Positions 33,419-43,136 of a DNA stretch of 64,000 nucleotides are shown here, one piece after another. A program made the translations under genes and the position numbers. The notes below the pieces were generated by a model, which saw only the letters and a list, made by a program, of their open reading frames with translations, did not search any database and was not told the origin of the DNA. Position 1 is the stretch's first letter; every line of letters begins with the position of its first letter. The DNA comes from Mycoplasmopsis synoviae ATCC 25204 (GTDB lineage: Bacteria > Bacillota_I > Bacilli_A > Mycoplasmatales > Metamycoplasmataceae): positions 744,001-808,000 of the forward strand of contig NZ_CP011096.1 in assembly GCF_000969765.1 (NCBI RefSeq), written 5' to 3'.

Positions 33419-33784
33419 CTATAAAACCTCTAGTGCAAGAGATACGATTTTTGGATATTTTTCTCTAATTTCACGAGCAACTGGTCCAAAAACACGAGTC
33501 CCCACTGGGGTTCCATCATCTTTTAATATAACAACGGCATTATCATCGAATCTAATGTATGATCCATTAGATCTATATGTATTTCTTTTAGTTCTAACTA
33601 CTACCGCTTTTAGAACTTGCCCTGCTTTAACGTCTCCACTTGGCAGCGCTTTTTTTACCGAACAAATTACCACGTCACCAATTTCGGCAACTTTTTTCTT
33701 TGACCCACCTAAAACTCTAATAACACCAACTTGTTTTGCACCTGAATTATCAGCTACATTGGCTCTTGATAGTTCAAAAATCAT
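33419..33784 (-). CDS. rplN: 50S ribosomal protein L14
   Basis: 121 residues: [38 protein letters not shown] and [11 protein letters not shown] are L14 signatures. Shares one base with the rpsQ stop. Confidence 0.96.
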   Translation of the reverse strand: MIFELSRANVADNSGAKQVGVIRVLGGSKKKVAEIGDVVICSVKKALPSGDVKAGQVLKAVVVRTKRNTYRSNGSYIRFDDNAVVILKDDGTPVGTRVFGPVAREIREKYPKIVSLALEVL

Positions 33785-34071
33785 TATTTAGCTTCCTTTT
33801 CAACATCGCTTGCTGTAGATAAAACTTGGTATAAACGGAAATGCTTAGTTTTTGACAGTGGACGAGTTTCCATAATCATAACCATGTCATTTACTTTTGC
33901 TACCTGAGCTTCATCGTGAACTGCATATCTTTTGGTTTTCTTGAAACGTTTACCGTATAGAAGGTGTTTTTTATATCTATCAACTTCAACAATAATTGTT
34001 TTTTGTGTTTTTTGAGCACTAACCACTTTACCGGTTAAGGTTTTACGGTTATTTCTATTTTCAAAAGTCAT
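33784..34071 (-). CDS. rpsQ: 30S ribosomal protein S17
   Basis: 95 residues; [23 protein letters not shown] and [30 protein letters not shown] are diagnostic. Confidence 0.95.
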   Translation of the reverse strand: MTFENRNNRKTLTGKVVSAQKTQKTIIVEVDRYKKHLLYGKRFKKTKRYAVHDEAQVAKVNDMVMIMETRPLSKTKHFRLYQVLSTASDVEKEAK

Positions 34072-34268
34072 TATTTGGTTTCCATTTCTTTTTGTTTTAG
34101 TGCAGTTAACGCTCTAGCGATATCTTTTCTTAGTTGAGGAATTTTGTGGGTTTGTTCAAGTGAACCGGTTGAATTTCTAAATTCTAAGGTTCATAGTTCG
34201 GCTTTTAAATCATTTACAAGTTTGTGGAGTTCTTCAACAGATTTAGCTTTTACTTCTTTAAATTGCAT
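34071..34268 (-). CDS. rpmC: 50S ribosomal protein L29
   Basis: 65 residues, [20 protein letters not shown] then AELWTLEFRNSTGSLEQTHK, with one TGA-Trp; RKDIARALTALKQKE closes the two-helix fold. It is missed by standard-code scanning. One-base overlaps with rplP and rpsQ. Confidence 0.94.
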
Positions 34269-34687
34269 TAGTTAACTCCTTCTTTTTCAATGATTTTTCA
34301 TTTAACTGGTAGTTTGTGTCCTGCTAGTCTAAGCGCTTCTTTTGCTCTTTCATCAGAAACTCCTTGAATTTCAAATACAACTGTATTTACCTTAACTGGA
34401 GTGTATCATTTCTCAGGAGACCCTTTTCCTGATCCCATACGAACTCCAATTGGCTTAGAAGTTTTTGAAAAGTGAGGGAAGATTCTAATTATGACATTTC
34501 CTTCACGCCCTAAACTACGGGTTGCAGCAATACGAGCTGATTCAATTTGACGAGAATCCACTCACGCGCTGGTTACGGCTTGTAAACCGTGGCTTCCAAA
34601 TGAAACTTTGTTTCCTTTATGAGCTTTTCTTTTGTCATGGCTTTGTAAAAATGGTTTACGATATTTAGTTCTTTTTGGTTGAAGCAT
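34268..34687 (-). CDS. rplP: 50S ribosomal protein L16
   Basis: 139 residues: [40 protein letters not shown] (TGA-Trp) and [17 protein letters not shown]. It begins inside the 3' end of rpsC, a 23-base overlap in another frame. Confidence 0.95.
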
Positions 34688-35345
34688 GATGGAAAGTTCT
34701 ATCTCCTTGTAATATTTCACCTAAAGAAACTCAAACTTTAACTCCGATTGCTCCATATGTAGTTCTAGCGGTTGCTGTTGCATATGAAACATCTTGTCTT
34801 AAAGTATGTAATTTCATTTCACCTTCTGAATATCCTTCAGTTCTAGCCATGTCAACTCCATTAAGTCTTCCACTTACTGCAGTTTTAATTCCCTTAGCAC
34901 CAGCTTTAAGAGCTGATCTAATGGCGATTTTTTGTGCACTTCTAAAGCTTTCACGATTTTCAAGTTTAGTTGCAATCATTTCAGCTAAAAGCCTTGCATT
35001 TAAATCTGGTTCTTTAATTGCTAGTACTTTTAAGTTAACATCTAGTTTTTTGTTTTTTAAGTGTTTTTGAAGCGCTACTGTTAGGTTTTTGATGTTGGTT
35101 CCATTTTCACCTAAAATCGCAACAGGCTTAGATGTATGTAAAAATACTGATACTTTATTGTTTAAATCTCTTTGGATTTCAACTTTACCAATTTGGAATT
35201 TTCTTGTAAATTTGTCAAAGAACTTATAAATTTTTACGTCTTCAACTAATTTAGATCCATAAGTTGCTTTGTGAGCAAATCATGTGGTGTTATGAGCTTT
35301 GGTAACTCCATAACGGAAACCATTTGGATTAACTTTTTGTCCCAT
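34665..35345 (-). CDS. rpsC: 30S ribosomal protein S3
   Basis: S3 lines the mRNA entry site. 226 residues; [20 protein letters not shown] opens it, then the KH domain ([19 protein letters not shown]) and [22 protein letters not shown]. It ends [20 protein letters not shown], the last eight codons overlapping rplP. Confidence 0.95.
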
Positions 35346-35686
35346 TATGCACGCTCCTCTAAAATAATTGAAAAATGAGATGTTCTTTTTAAAATTTCGT
35401 AAGCTCTTCCTTGGCTACGAGGTTGAAATCTTTTTAAGGTAGGACCTTCATTTACATGTATTTCTTTTACAAATAATTTAGAAGCATCCATTCCGTGGTT
35501 ATTAGTTGCATTTGCAATGGCAGAGTTTAATAATTTAATGAAAATTTTTGCAGATTTTTGAGGTGTATTATGAAGAATTCCAAGAGCTAGTGCAGCGTCT
35601 TTTCCTCTAAATAAATTAGCAACAAGTTTAGCTTTAGAAACACTAACTCTTTGCATTTTTACATGTGCTTTTGCTTGTTGTGCCAT
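35345..35686 (-). CDS. rplV: 50S ribosomal protein L22
   Basis: 113 residues; VSVSKAKLVANLFRGKDAALAL and the exit-tunnel loop region ending FQPRSQGRAYEILKRTSHFSI. One-base overlaps at both ends. Confidence 0.95.
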   Translation of the reverse strand: MAQQAKAHVKMQRVSVSKAKLVANLFRGKDAALALGILHNTPQKSAKIFIKLLNSAIANATNNHGMDASKLFVKEIHVNEGPTLKRFQPRSQGRAYEILKRTSHFSIILEERA

Positions 35687-35964
35687 TATTTTTTCTTACC
35701 TTTATCTGCACCGTGACCTGAGAAGGTTCTTGTAGGAGAAAACTCCCCTAGCTTGTGGCCTACCATGTCATCGGTTACATAAACTTCTATAAATTGCTTA
35801 CCATTGTGTACTGCAAATGTTAGCCCTACAAAGTCAGGAAAAATTGTAGAACGTCTTGATCAAGTTTTGATTGGTTTTTTAGGAGCCTTACCGTCAATAA
35901 TGGCTTGAACTTTTTTTAGTAAATGGTCGTCTGCAAATGGACCTTTTTTAAGACTACGTGCCAT
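35686..35964 (-). CDS. rpsS: 30S ribosomal protein S19
   Basis: 92 residues: [40 protein letters not shown] (TGA-Trp), [23 protein letters not shown]. Not visible under the standard code. Confidence 0.95.
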
Positions 35965-36809
35965 TATTTAGCATCCTTTCTTCTTCTTAGAATTAATTTA
36001 TTTGAAGACTTTTTAGTTTTTCTGGTTTTAACACCAAGAGCTTTTTTACCTCATGGAGTAAGAGGTGATTTTCTACCAACTGGTTGTTTACCTTCTCCTC
36101 CCCCATGTGGGTGATCAACTGGGTTCATAACAGAACCTCTAACTGTTGGACGAATACCTCTGTGACGATTAATTCCGGCTTTTCCAACATTTACTAGAGA
36201 ATATTCTTCATTTCCTACCATACCAACTGTAGCACGGCAACGAGCTAGTATTCTTCTAGTTTCACCTGATTTTAATTTAACAACAACGTATTTTCCGTTA
36301 TCGTCTTTTCCAAGAATTTGAGCTGATGTTCCAGCACTTCTTGCAAGTTTTGCGCCACCACCAGGTTGCATTTCAATATTATGAATAAATGTACCTTCAG
36401 GAATATTTGATAGCGGAAGTGAGTTACCTACAATAATGTCGGCTCCTTCTCCTGAAACTACCTTTTGACCTACTTTAATTCCTTTAGGTGCAATAATGTA
36501 TCTTTTTTCACCATCTGCGTAAGCTAAAAGACAAATGTTTGCTGATCTATTTGGATCGTATTCAATTGTTTTAACTACTGCAGGGATATTATCTTTATTT
36601 CTTTTAAAATCAACTAATCTGTAAAACCTTTTTACTCTTCCCCCGTGATGACGAACAGTAATTTTACCTTGGTTGTTTCTACCTGCTGAATTCTTTAGAA
36701 TTCGAAGCAATGATTTGGTAGGTTTATCACCTGATAAATTATGTTTGTAATCAAGAGAAGTCATGTTTCTACGACCATTAGTTGTTGGCTTGTAATGTTT
36801 AATTGCCAT
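35964..36809 (-). CDS. rplB: 50S ribosomal protein L2
   Basis: L2 is essential for subunit association and peptidyl transfer. 281 residues, with [17 protein letters not shown] and the invariant [14 protein letters not shown]. The last 29 residues ([20 protein letters not shown]...) follow a TGA-Trp. RBS ATAAGGAGAATC, identical to that of rplC. The 61-base gap to rplW contains a weak GTGGA/TCCAC stem. Confidence 0.96.
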
Positions 36810-36870
36810 GATTCTCCTTATGCTTAAAAATAATTGTGGATTTTATCTTCTAAGCAAATATTTTCCACTT

Positions 36871-37347
36871 CTAAGAACCGCTTCCTACTTTTCTATGTGT
36901 AGTTTGTGGCGCTTTTTTATTTTCGTTAGTTTTGGTTGCGGTTTGTTTTTTGTTAGCAAGTTTTTGAGCAACTCTATCACTAACTTCTTTTGATTTCTTG
37001 CTTTGTGTTTCTTTGGCTCTAGCTTTTTCCTCTGAAAATTGTGCTTTTGATTTTAAATCGCTTTCATCTTCTGGGTAGTAATTAATGCTTTGTCCAGCAG
37101 CAAGTGTAACGATGGCTTTTTTGTAACGGCTTTTAAATCCGGCAAATCTTCCAAGTTTTTTTGGTTTTTTACCAACTTTGATTGTGTTAACATCAACAAC
37201 TTCAACTTTAAATATTGTCTCAACTGCTTGTTTGATTTGATGTTTGTTTGCAAAGTAATCTACTTTAAAGGTGTATTTTCTATCAAGTAATAATCTATCG
37301 GTTTTTTCGGTGATTATTGGAGCTTGAATGACTCTGGTTAATTCCAT
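36871..37347 (-). CDS. rplW: 50S ribosomal protein L23 with C-terminal extension
   Basis: L23 forms the docking site for trigger factor and SRP at the tunnel exit. The L23 core is residues 1-98 (VIQAPIITEKTDRLLLDRKY, FKVEVVDVNTI, RYKKAIVTLAAGQSI). About 60 additional Lys/Ala/Glu/Gln residues run to 158. Since L23 docks Tig (also in this window), the tail lies at a functional surface. Stop codon is TAG. Confidence 0.94.
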   Translation of the reverse strand: MELTRVIQAPIITEKTDRLLLDRKYTFKVDYFANKHQIKQAVETIFKVEVVDVNTIKVGKKPKKLGRFAGFKSRYKKAIVTLAAGQSINYYPEDESDLKSKAQFSEEKARAKETQSKKSKEVSDRVAQKLANKKQTATKTNENKKAPQTTHRKVGSGS

Positions 37348-37348
37348 A

Positions 37349-38038
37349 TTAATTTGAACCTAGCACCCTTTCTGTAAGTAATTTCATGCTTTCGTTTTCA
37401 ACTAGTAAAACATCAGCTCTAACAAGTGTTTCAACATTAAGTGAATGTGCTTTTAATGTTGTTACGTTTTTAAGGTTTGCACTTGATTTAAATACTGTTG
37501 CGTTTTCTGAAACTAAAACTACATGTCTTAATTTGTCAACGTTTAAGCTTTTTAGTTTTTGGTTTAAATCTTTTGTTGAGATTTTATCCATTTTAAAGTC
37601 TTCAACAAGAACTGCCTTGTCATTAACTAGCATTGTAAGTGCTGATCTAAAGGCAAGTTGTTTAACTTTTTTATTTACTTTAAGTGAATAATTCTTAACA
37701 CTTTGAGGTCCGAAGGCTCTACCACCTCCAACTCAAATTGGTGAACGTCTTGAGCTATGACGAGCTCTACCAGTTCCTTTTTGTTTTCATGGTTTTTTAC
37801 CACTTCCACTAACAGCGGCTCTGTTTTTAACTTGGTGTGTACTTTGTCTTCTTGAAGCTCTTTCTGAAAGAATTGAATCAAAGATTGCTTGTTGGTGAAC
37901 TTCTTCAACTAACATTCTTTTATCAACTTGTGCGTTAAATTGGGGTTTAACTAAAGCTGCAGATTTATCTTTTTGAACAACTACTGTTTCTTTTTCAGGA
38001 GTAGCTACACTAGCTTTTTTATTTTTAACTTCAGCCAT
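37349..38038 (-). CDS. rplD: 50S ribosomal protein L4
   Basis: 229 residues; the first 33 are a charged extension, then [21 protein letters not shown]. The tunnel loop is [31 protein letters not shown], with both Trp as TGA. L4 represses the S10 operon in E. coli; that cannot be judged here. Followed by rplW. Confidence 0.95.
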
Positions 38039-38040
38039 TA

Positions 38041-38847
38041 TTACTCTCCTTCTTTTTCTTTAGCAGCTTCTAATTCTGCTTGTTCAATAAGTGGTCTTAA
38101 TTCATCTGAATGCATTCCCACTTTTACTTCAACGTTTAGTTTTTTTGCTTTTTCAACTAATTCGTTCATTAAAACAACTTCTTTAACGTCAACTAATTTA
38201 ACAGCAGCTTTTGCAGGAAGTCCTTTTACTGCTGATTTAACAACAACAAAAGAATTTTTAGCTCCAGGAACACTTCCTTTAACAAGTAGAAGGTTTTCTT
38301 TTAGATCAACTTTAACTACTTCTAAGTTTTGAAGTGTTGCTTTTTCGCTTCCAAGGTGACCTGGCATGGTCATTCCTTTGAAAACACGGTTACCTGAGAT
38401 ATCTCCAAGTGATCCAGTTTGTCTAATTGGTTGGCTACCTCCACCTCCACCGTGAGATTTAGGTCCGATGTGTTGATTGTATCTTTTAATTGCACCGGCA
38501 AATCCTTTACCTTTAGAGGTTCCAGATACGTCAACTAATTCTCCTACGCTGAAGATATTCACTAAAACACTTTGACCTAATTCGTAACCGTTCATGTTAC
38601 GAATTTCTTTAACGAAGCGCTTAGGTGTTGTATTGGCTTTTTTAAAGTGTCCCGTTTCAGGTTTATTTGATAATTTTTCTCTTTTATCAAATACTGAAAG
38701 TTGAACAGCTTCATAACCATTTGATTGTTTTGTTAAAACCTTGGTTACAACATTTGGCTTAACTTCAATTACTGTAACTGGAATTGCTGTTCCGGTTTCA
38801 GAGTAAATTTGAGTCATACCAACTTTACGTCCTAAGATTCCTTTCAT
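38041..38847 (-). CDS. rplC: 50S ribosomal protein L3 with C-terminal extension
   Basis: 268 residues: [39 protein letters not shown] and the [17 protein letters not shown] loop near the peptidyl-transferase centre. E. coli L3 has 209 residues; the extra C-terminal part ([20 protein letters not shown] onward, ending AAKEKEGE) is helical and charged. Confidence 0.95.
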
Positions 38848-38864
38848 GATTCTCCTTATGAATA

Positions 38865-39170
38865 TTATTTTTCTTTAAATTTAAGTCCAACACCAGCTGG
38901 AAGCTCAAGTCTTTTTAACTTGTCAAGTAGTTCGCTACTTGGGTTTTCAAGCACTACTAATCTTTGGTGAGTTCTTGATTCGAATTGTTCACGAGATTTT
39001 TTGTTAACGTGAACTGATCTAAGAATTGTCACTTCTTCTCTTTTAGTAGGCATTGGAATTGGACCTACAAATTTGTTTTTGGTAGCAACCGCTAATGAAA
39101 CTAATTTTTTAGCAGCTTCATCAACCACTTTGTGATCGAATCCAAAAACTTTAATTTGGGTTTTTGCCAT
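38865..39170 (-). CDS. rpsJ: 30S ribosomal protein S10
   Basis: 101 residues, first gene of the S10-spc cluster. I chose the ATG at 39170, which follows AAGGAGACAACG and gives [20 protein letters not shown]. The frame stays open 22 codons upstream, but those codons are leader. [30 protein letters not shown] is diagnostic. Confidence 0.95.
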
Positions 39171-39218
39171 CGTTGTCTCCTTATTGTTTCTAAGAACATA
39201 TCCAATTTGCAAAACTAC

Positions 39219-39253
39219 CTGATAAACCCTCAACAACTTTTTTGGTGTATCAG
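39219..39253 (-). promoter_or_regulatory. Stem-loop in the S10 operon leader
   Basis: On the minus strand CTGATACACC pairs with GGTTTATCAG (nine of ten positions) across a 15-base loop. It sits midway in a leader of about 110 bases between the -10 at 39288 and rpsJ. No U tract follows, so a role in translation or protein binding is more likely than termination. Confidence 0.5.
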
Positions 39254-39287
39254 CAACCTTTACAAACTATGGGCTATATGCTTATCA

Positions 39288-39293
39288 ATTATA
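39288..39293 (-). promoter_or_regulatory. -10 element of the S10-spc operon
   Basis: TTGTATAATTG on the minus strand, the only good -10 upstream of rpsJ; expected start near 39280. Confidence 0.55.
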
Positions 39294-39316
39294 CAATAAT
39301 GCAGAAAAAATCTAAC

Positions 39317-39360
39317 AAAAAAATTCACAAAATTTTAGCTAAAAATAATGTGAATTTTTT
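39317..39360 (-). terminator. Bidirectional-type terminator after the 39400 thioredoxin gene
   Basis: AAAAAATTCACA and TGTGAATTTTTT form a 12-bp stem with a 19-base loop; on the minus strand the 3' arm ends in TTTTTTT. It separates the trx transcript from the S10 promoter. Confidence 0.6.
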
Positions 39361-39369
39361 AAGTGTAAT

Positions 39370-39388
39370 ACGCCTATTTTTCAGGCGT
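39370..39388. other. Small hairpin after the thioredoxin gene
   Basis: ACGCCT and AGGCGT form a six-bp stem with a seven-base loop, 11 bases after the trx stop. It may be a first terminator element ahead of 39317-39360. Confidence 0.5.
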
Positions 39389-39399
39389 TTTCATTTTTT

Positions 39400-39747
39400 T
39401 TATTTAGAAATTCTTTGTTCAATTCAAGTCTTTAGAACTTCACCAGGAACATACTCGTATGCTTTTTCAACAATTTCTTGTCCCTTTAAAAGAATGTGTG
39501 TTGGCACTTTTAAAACTTGTCATCTGCTGTCTGGATTTCTAAAAAGTTGAGCTTCTTCAGCGTCAACATTTACAAATTTAATGTTGTCTTCTTCTGAAAA
39601 TGAACTAGCAAGTTTAGTAACTACTGGCTTCATCATTTTGCAATCTCCACATCAATCTGTGGTGAATTCTAAAAATAATAAATCTGAATCTTTATTGTTT
39701 TTCACTAATTCTTGAGCTTCAGCTCATTTTAATCTTGTAATTTCCAT
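39400..39747 (-). CDS. Thioredoxin-like protein with CGDC active site
   Basis: 115 residues with a thioredoxin fold: LLFLEFTTDWCGDCKMMKPVV near 23-43, then the cis-Pro motif VPTHILLKG near 82 and a C-terminal helix. The active site is WCGDC instead of the usual WCGPC, so the redox potential or partner may differ. It is the last gene of the pyk-rnj-like-membrane protein unit, ten bases after the preceding stop. A second thioredoxin (CGAC) lies at 50142. Confidence 0.85.
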
Positions 39748-39756
39748 GTTTTATCC

Positions 39757-41460
39757 TTAATTATCATCTACTAAAAAGTCACTTACATCAATTTCATTGG
39801 TTATTTTTTGCAGCTTTTCATCGCTATAGGTATAATGACCTTTTTGTTTTGTTTGCATCCTTTGGTTTTTTGGCTGGAAGTTTTTCGGATTTACATCATC
39901 TCTTAAAATTCCATCGCTTTCATGAACCATTCCAAGACTAGTATCTCCTAGCTTTCTAGGTTTAAATAAACCAACTTTGCTTGAATTTTTTTCTTCTAAT
40001 CAGTTGTAAAACTCTTGTTTTTCAAGTGCTTCTCTATTTAGCTCTTCAACTGTTTTTTTGGTTTCTTTGACTGGTTTTGGAGCAAAAAGTGGTCTTACTT
40101 CTTCAAATTCTGGTTCAAGTTTAATGCTTTGAGTAGCTTCCTGTTTTAAGAATTCATCCAAGTCAAATTCTTCGATTTTAGCTTTTTTAACTACTGGCGC
40201 TGGCTTAGAATTTGCAAATATCCCATCATTAGGTTTAGGGCCAGTATCAACTACTTGAGTTTTTACTTGCGGCTTAGGAATAGGAACAGCTTGAGTAACT
40301 TTAACTTCTTGAGTAAAGCCTTGATTTGGCCTAGCTAATCTTAAATTAGTAGCAAAAGGAGTTTGATTGTTTTGCCATGTAGAATGATTTTCATCAAAAA
40401 AGTCTAGCTGTTTTTCTTGATTTCTTAAATTTCTATTTTCTACAGTTAATTTTTCAATTTGATCTTTTAAAGTTTGATTTTCTAAATATAGCGAATTAGC
40501 TCTTGCTTCATCTGCTTTAGAAAGTTCAAATAATTTAACAGCTTCAATTTCTTGAATTTTTTCTTTTTTAAGCTGCTCAAAGACTTCTTTTTCTAAATCT
40601 TCAACAGTGTTGTGAATATAATCAAGTTTGAAATATATTGCAGCTTTCATTAAAAAGTTTAAATATTTTTCAACGCTAGTTGTATATGAATAATGATAGC
40701 TAGAATATCTTAAGTAATCTTTATATTCTTGAAGATTATTTTCTCTTTTGAAAATAGAGGCGTTATTTTTTGATAAATCTACAACTATTAATTCAGCAAA
40801 ACTAGTAGCTCCTAAAAAAACAAGTAAAAATAAAGTGAGTATTCATGAAAGCGAAGCTACTACTAGCGCATTTCCTAGCGAATCAAAGATAACTCCGACA
40901 TGTAAAAATGCACCTAGCGGAATTTGGCTATTATTAAAATATTTTCATCAACCATTAGCAAAAAGTTCTTGAATTCTAACTAAAGTTGGATTAAAAAATA
41001 AACTCGAATTTTCATAAACAATGTAGTGAAAATATAAATAATCACATAGAGCTAATATAAAAAATCAATAAAATAAAAATTTAACTATTTTCTTGCTTAC
41101 TACTTTTCAAGGTATTTTAATATCTCTACTTGAAAATCATGACAGCGCCTTATTTTCAAAAAGCTTATTAAGTAGCACCATCATAAGTAGCAGATAAACC
41201 AGAAGACACAACGGAAAGACTAAATTTCCAAGTCATGAATTTATTGAATAAATATAAATTTCAAAAAATATTGGTGGCAGAAAATCGCTACGAAGTAAAA
41301 ACAGTAGCGAGAATCCTAGCAGAATTGAATTTAAAAAAAACACTACAAGATAAAAAAGTAAATGTCAGATAGAATAACTAGATTTTGTATTAAAATCTTT
41401 TTCTATTCTCTTATACTTTTGGAGTTTAAAAAACTCTTTCTTGTTTAGTGTTTTTGTCAT
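39757..41460 (-). CDS. Membrane protein with coiled coil and Pro/Lys-rich tail, unknown
   Basis: I do not recognise the family. Of 567 residues, the first about 240 hold four or five membrane helices (near 32-55, 66-95, 122-140 and 195-225). A soluble part follows with a likely coiled coil (about 275-350, LKKEKIQEIEAVKLFELSK and NQTLKDQIEKLTVENRNLRN), then a low-complexity Pro/Lys/Gln segment (about 365-490) and a charged C-end DEKLQKITNEIDVSDFLVDD. Seven or more Trp are TGA. It starts two bases after the degenerate RNase J gene stops, so the two are coupled. A scaffold or anchor role is a guess from architecture and context. Confidence 0.75.
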
Positions 41461-41462
41461 AT

Positions 41463-43136
41463 TTATACGCTTATAAAACTTAGAGCAACTACCGAATCTT
41501 TATCAGTGGTTTTAAAGATTTTTTTTCTAACGCTTTTTCTAAGGCGTTTGTTTAATTCTTTAATTGATTTAAATTTTTCTTTAGAAATTATTTTTACGAT
41601 TGTAGCTTTGATGAGCTTTTTAATATCATCAAAGTTTTCTTCGCTGGTTACTCCAGTAAAGTCGATTTGAATTTCATCAAGAATCATTTTTGGTTTATTA
41701 GGTTTAGATGAATATAAAACGTTAATAATAATTGCGCCTTCTCTACCAAGAGTTTCTCTTTCAGATACTATTTCGCTTGATATATCACCAACACCAAAAC
41801 CATCAATAATAGTTTCGCCTATTTCTTTAATTTTAGCATTACTATTAATTAATTTGTCATCTTCAAAACGAGCAATTGCTCCGTTTTGAAGAACTAGCGA
41901 GTCAAAATTAAATTTATTTTGTTTTGCTGAGTCTTTTAAATAGTTACTTGAGTCAATTAAATAACGATATAGACCTGCTACTGGTAGGAAATATTTTGGG
42001 CGCAGCGCAAGTAGAAGATTTGATAAATCTTCTTTTGTAGGATTGGATCTAAAAAGCTCTAAATCAGATACATCTCAAATATATGGAGTAACTTTTGCAA
42101 TTTGATCCAGAAGCGATGCATATAATGACTCAGTTCCATTAATTGGCGGAGCCATCATAATTACTCTATGATCACTTTTTAGTTTTAGATAAGCATCTTC
42201 ATTATCTAAAACTCTTTGGAACCTTTTATATAGCCTAGTTAACTTCCCAGTAAATAAAATAACGCAGTCTTTGTGTTTTTTAATAGTTTTGTGATCTAAA
42301 ATTTCAGGAAGAAAGCTTCCAAATTCTAAATTGGTTTTAGATAAAAGGTTAAGCAGATTAGCATACGTTCTTCCGTAGATTACAATTTTTTTATTGTACT
42401 TTTTGCAAAGGTTAATTATTTGGTCTAAATTAACCATTTCTTCATCGTATGAACCAACTACGATTTGATAGTTTGAATCAATTGATTCTTTGAAAACATT
42501 TTCAATGTAATCAGGAAGATTTAGCCGCGACATAGCAGTAGCTGGATAATTGCTTTGCCCGGCGTTTGTAATTAGCCCTACTAAAGGCTTGTTATCTAAT
42601 TTAGCTAAAAGATTTTTGTAGTTTAAATTACCAAAGTATTTTAAATCACCTTCTACGTAATTAAACATAAATAAAAAGCTTCCAAATTCTAATTTGAATA
42701 AAAAGGCTAAATTACCAGGAATAGATCCTGAAACTGGAATGGCTTGAATTTTTAAATTTTTAAATTCTAAGTCTTTGTCAAAGGCGATAACTTTGTATTG
42801 ACTAGGACTTATATTGTATTTATTTAAACGATTGATAACTATCGTTTTATTATATGAAGAGGTATAAATTTTTAAGTTAGGAATTTTCATTACAAGTCAA
42901 GGTATGGCAGAAAAATTGTCATTTTTAACATTTGTAATAAAAACACCTTGAATTCTATTTTTTCTTTGTGTTAGATATTCAAAGTTAGGAATAAGCGCAT
43001 CAACTCCATTTGTAGAGTTGATTGGAATTTTAACACCAACATTAATTATAAAAATATCAGCTTGGTGTTCAAGAACGTAACAATTTTTTCCGTTTTCGTC
43101 TTGTCCACCTAAAGCAAATAAATTAATATGTGCCAT
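41463..43136 (-). CDS. RNase J-like protein with degenerate metallo-beta-lactamase site
   Basis: The 557-residue product aligns by eye along the length of RNase J: INLFALGGQDENGKNCYVLEH, GVDALIPNFEYLTQRKNRIQGVFIT, PKYFLPVAGLYRYL, DGFGVGDISSEIVSERETLGREGAIIINV and the C-terminal KH-like domain. The catalytic HxHxDH is gone: residues 69-74 read NVKNDN, keeping only Asp73. The later ligand His in PVHGEYR is PVAGLYR here, and the SHSIPxS His is also replaced (VSGSIPGN). It is therefore probably non-catalytic, like a J2 partner that would pair with an active RNase J encoded elsewhere. It is coupled to pyk (one-base overlap). Confidence 0.85.

Noticed and set aside
39171-39236. 22-codon N-terminal extension of rpsJ
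   Set aside because: S10 starts are highly conserved at MAKTQIKV-like sequence and the ATG at 39170 has a strong AAGGAGA; the upstream part forms the leader stem-loop.
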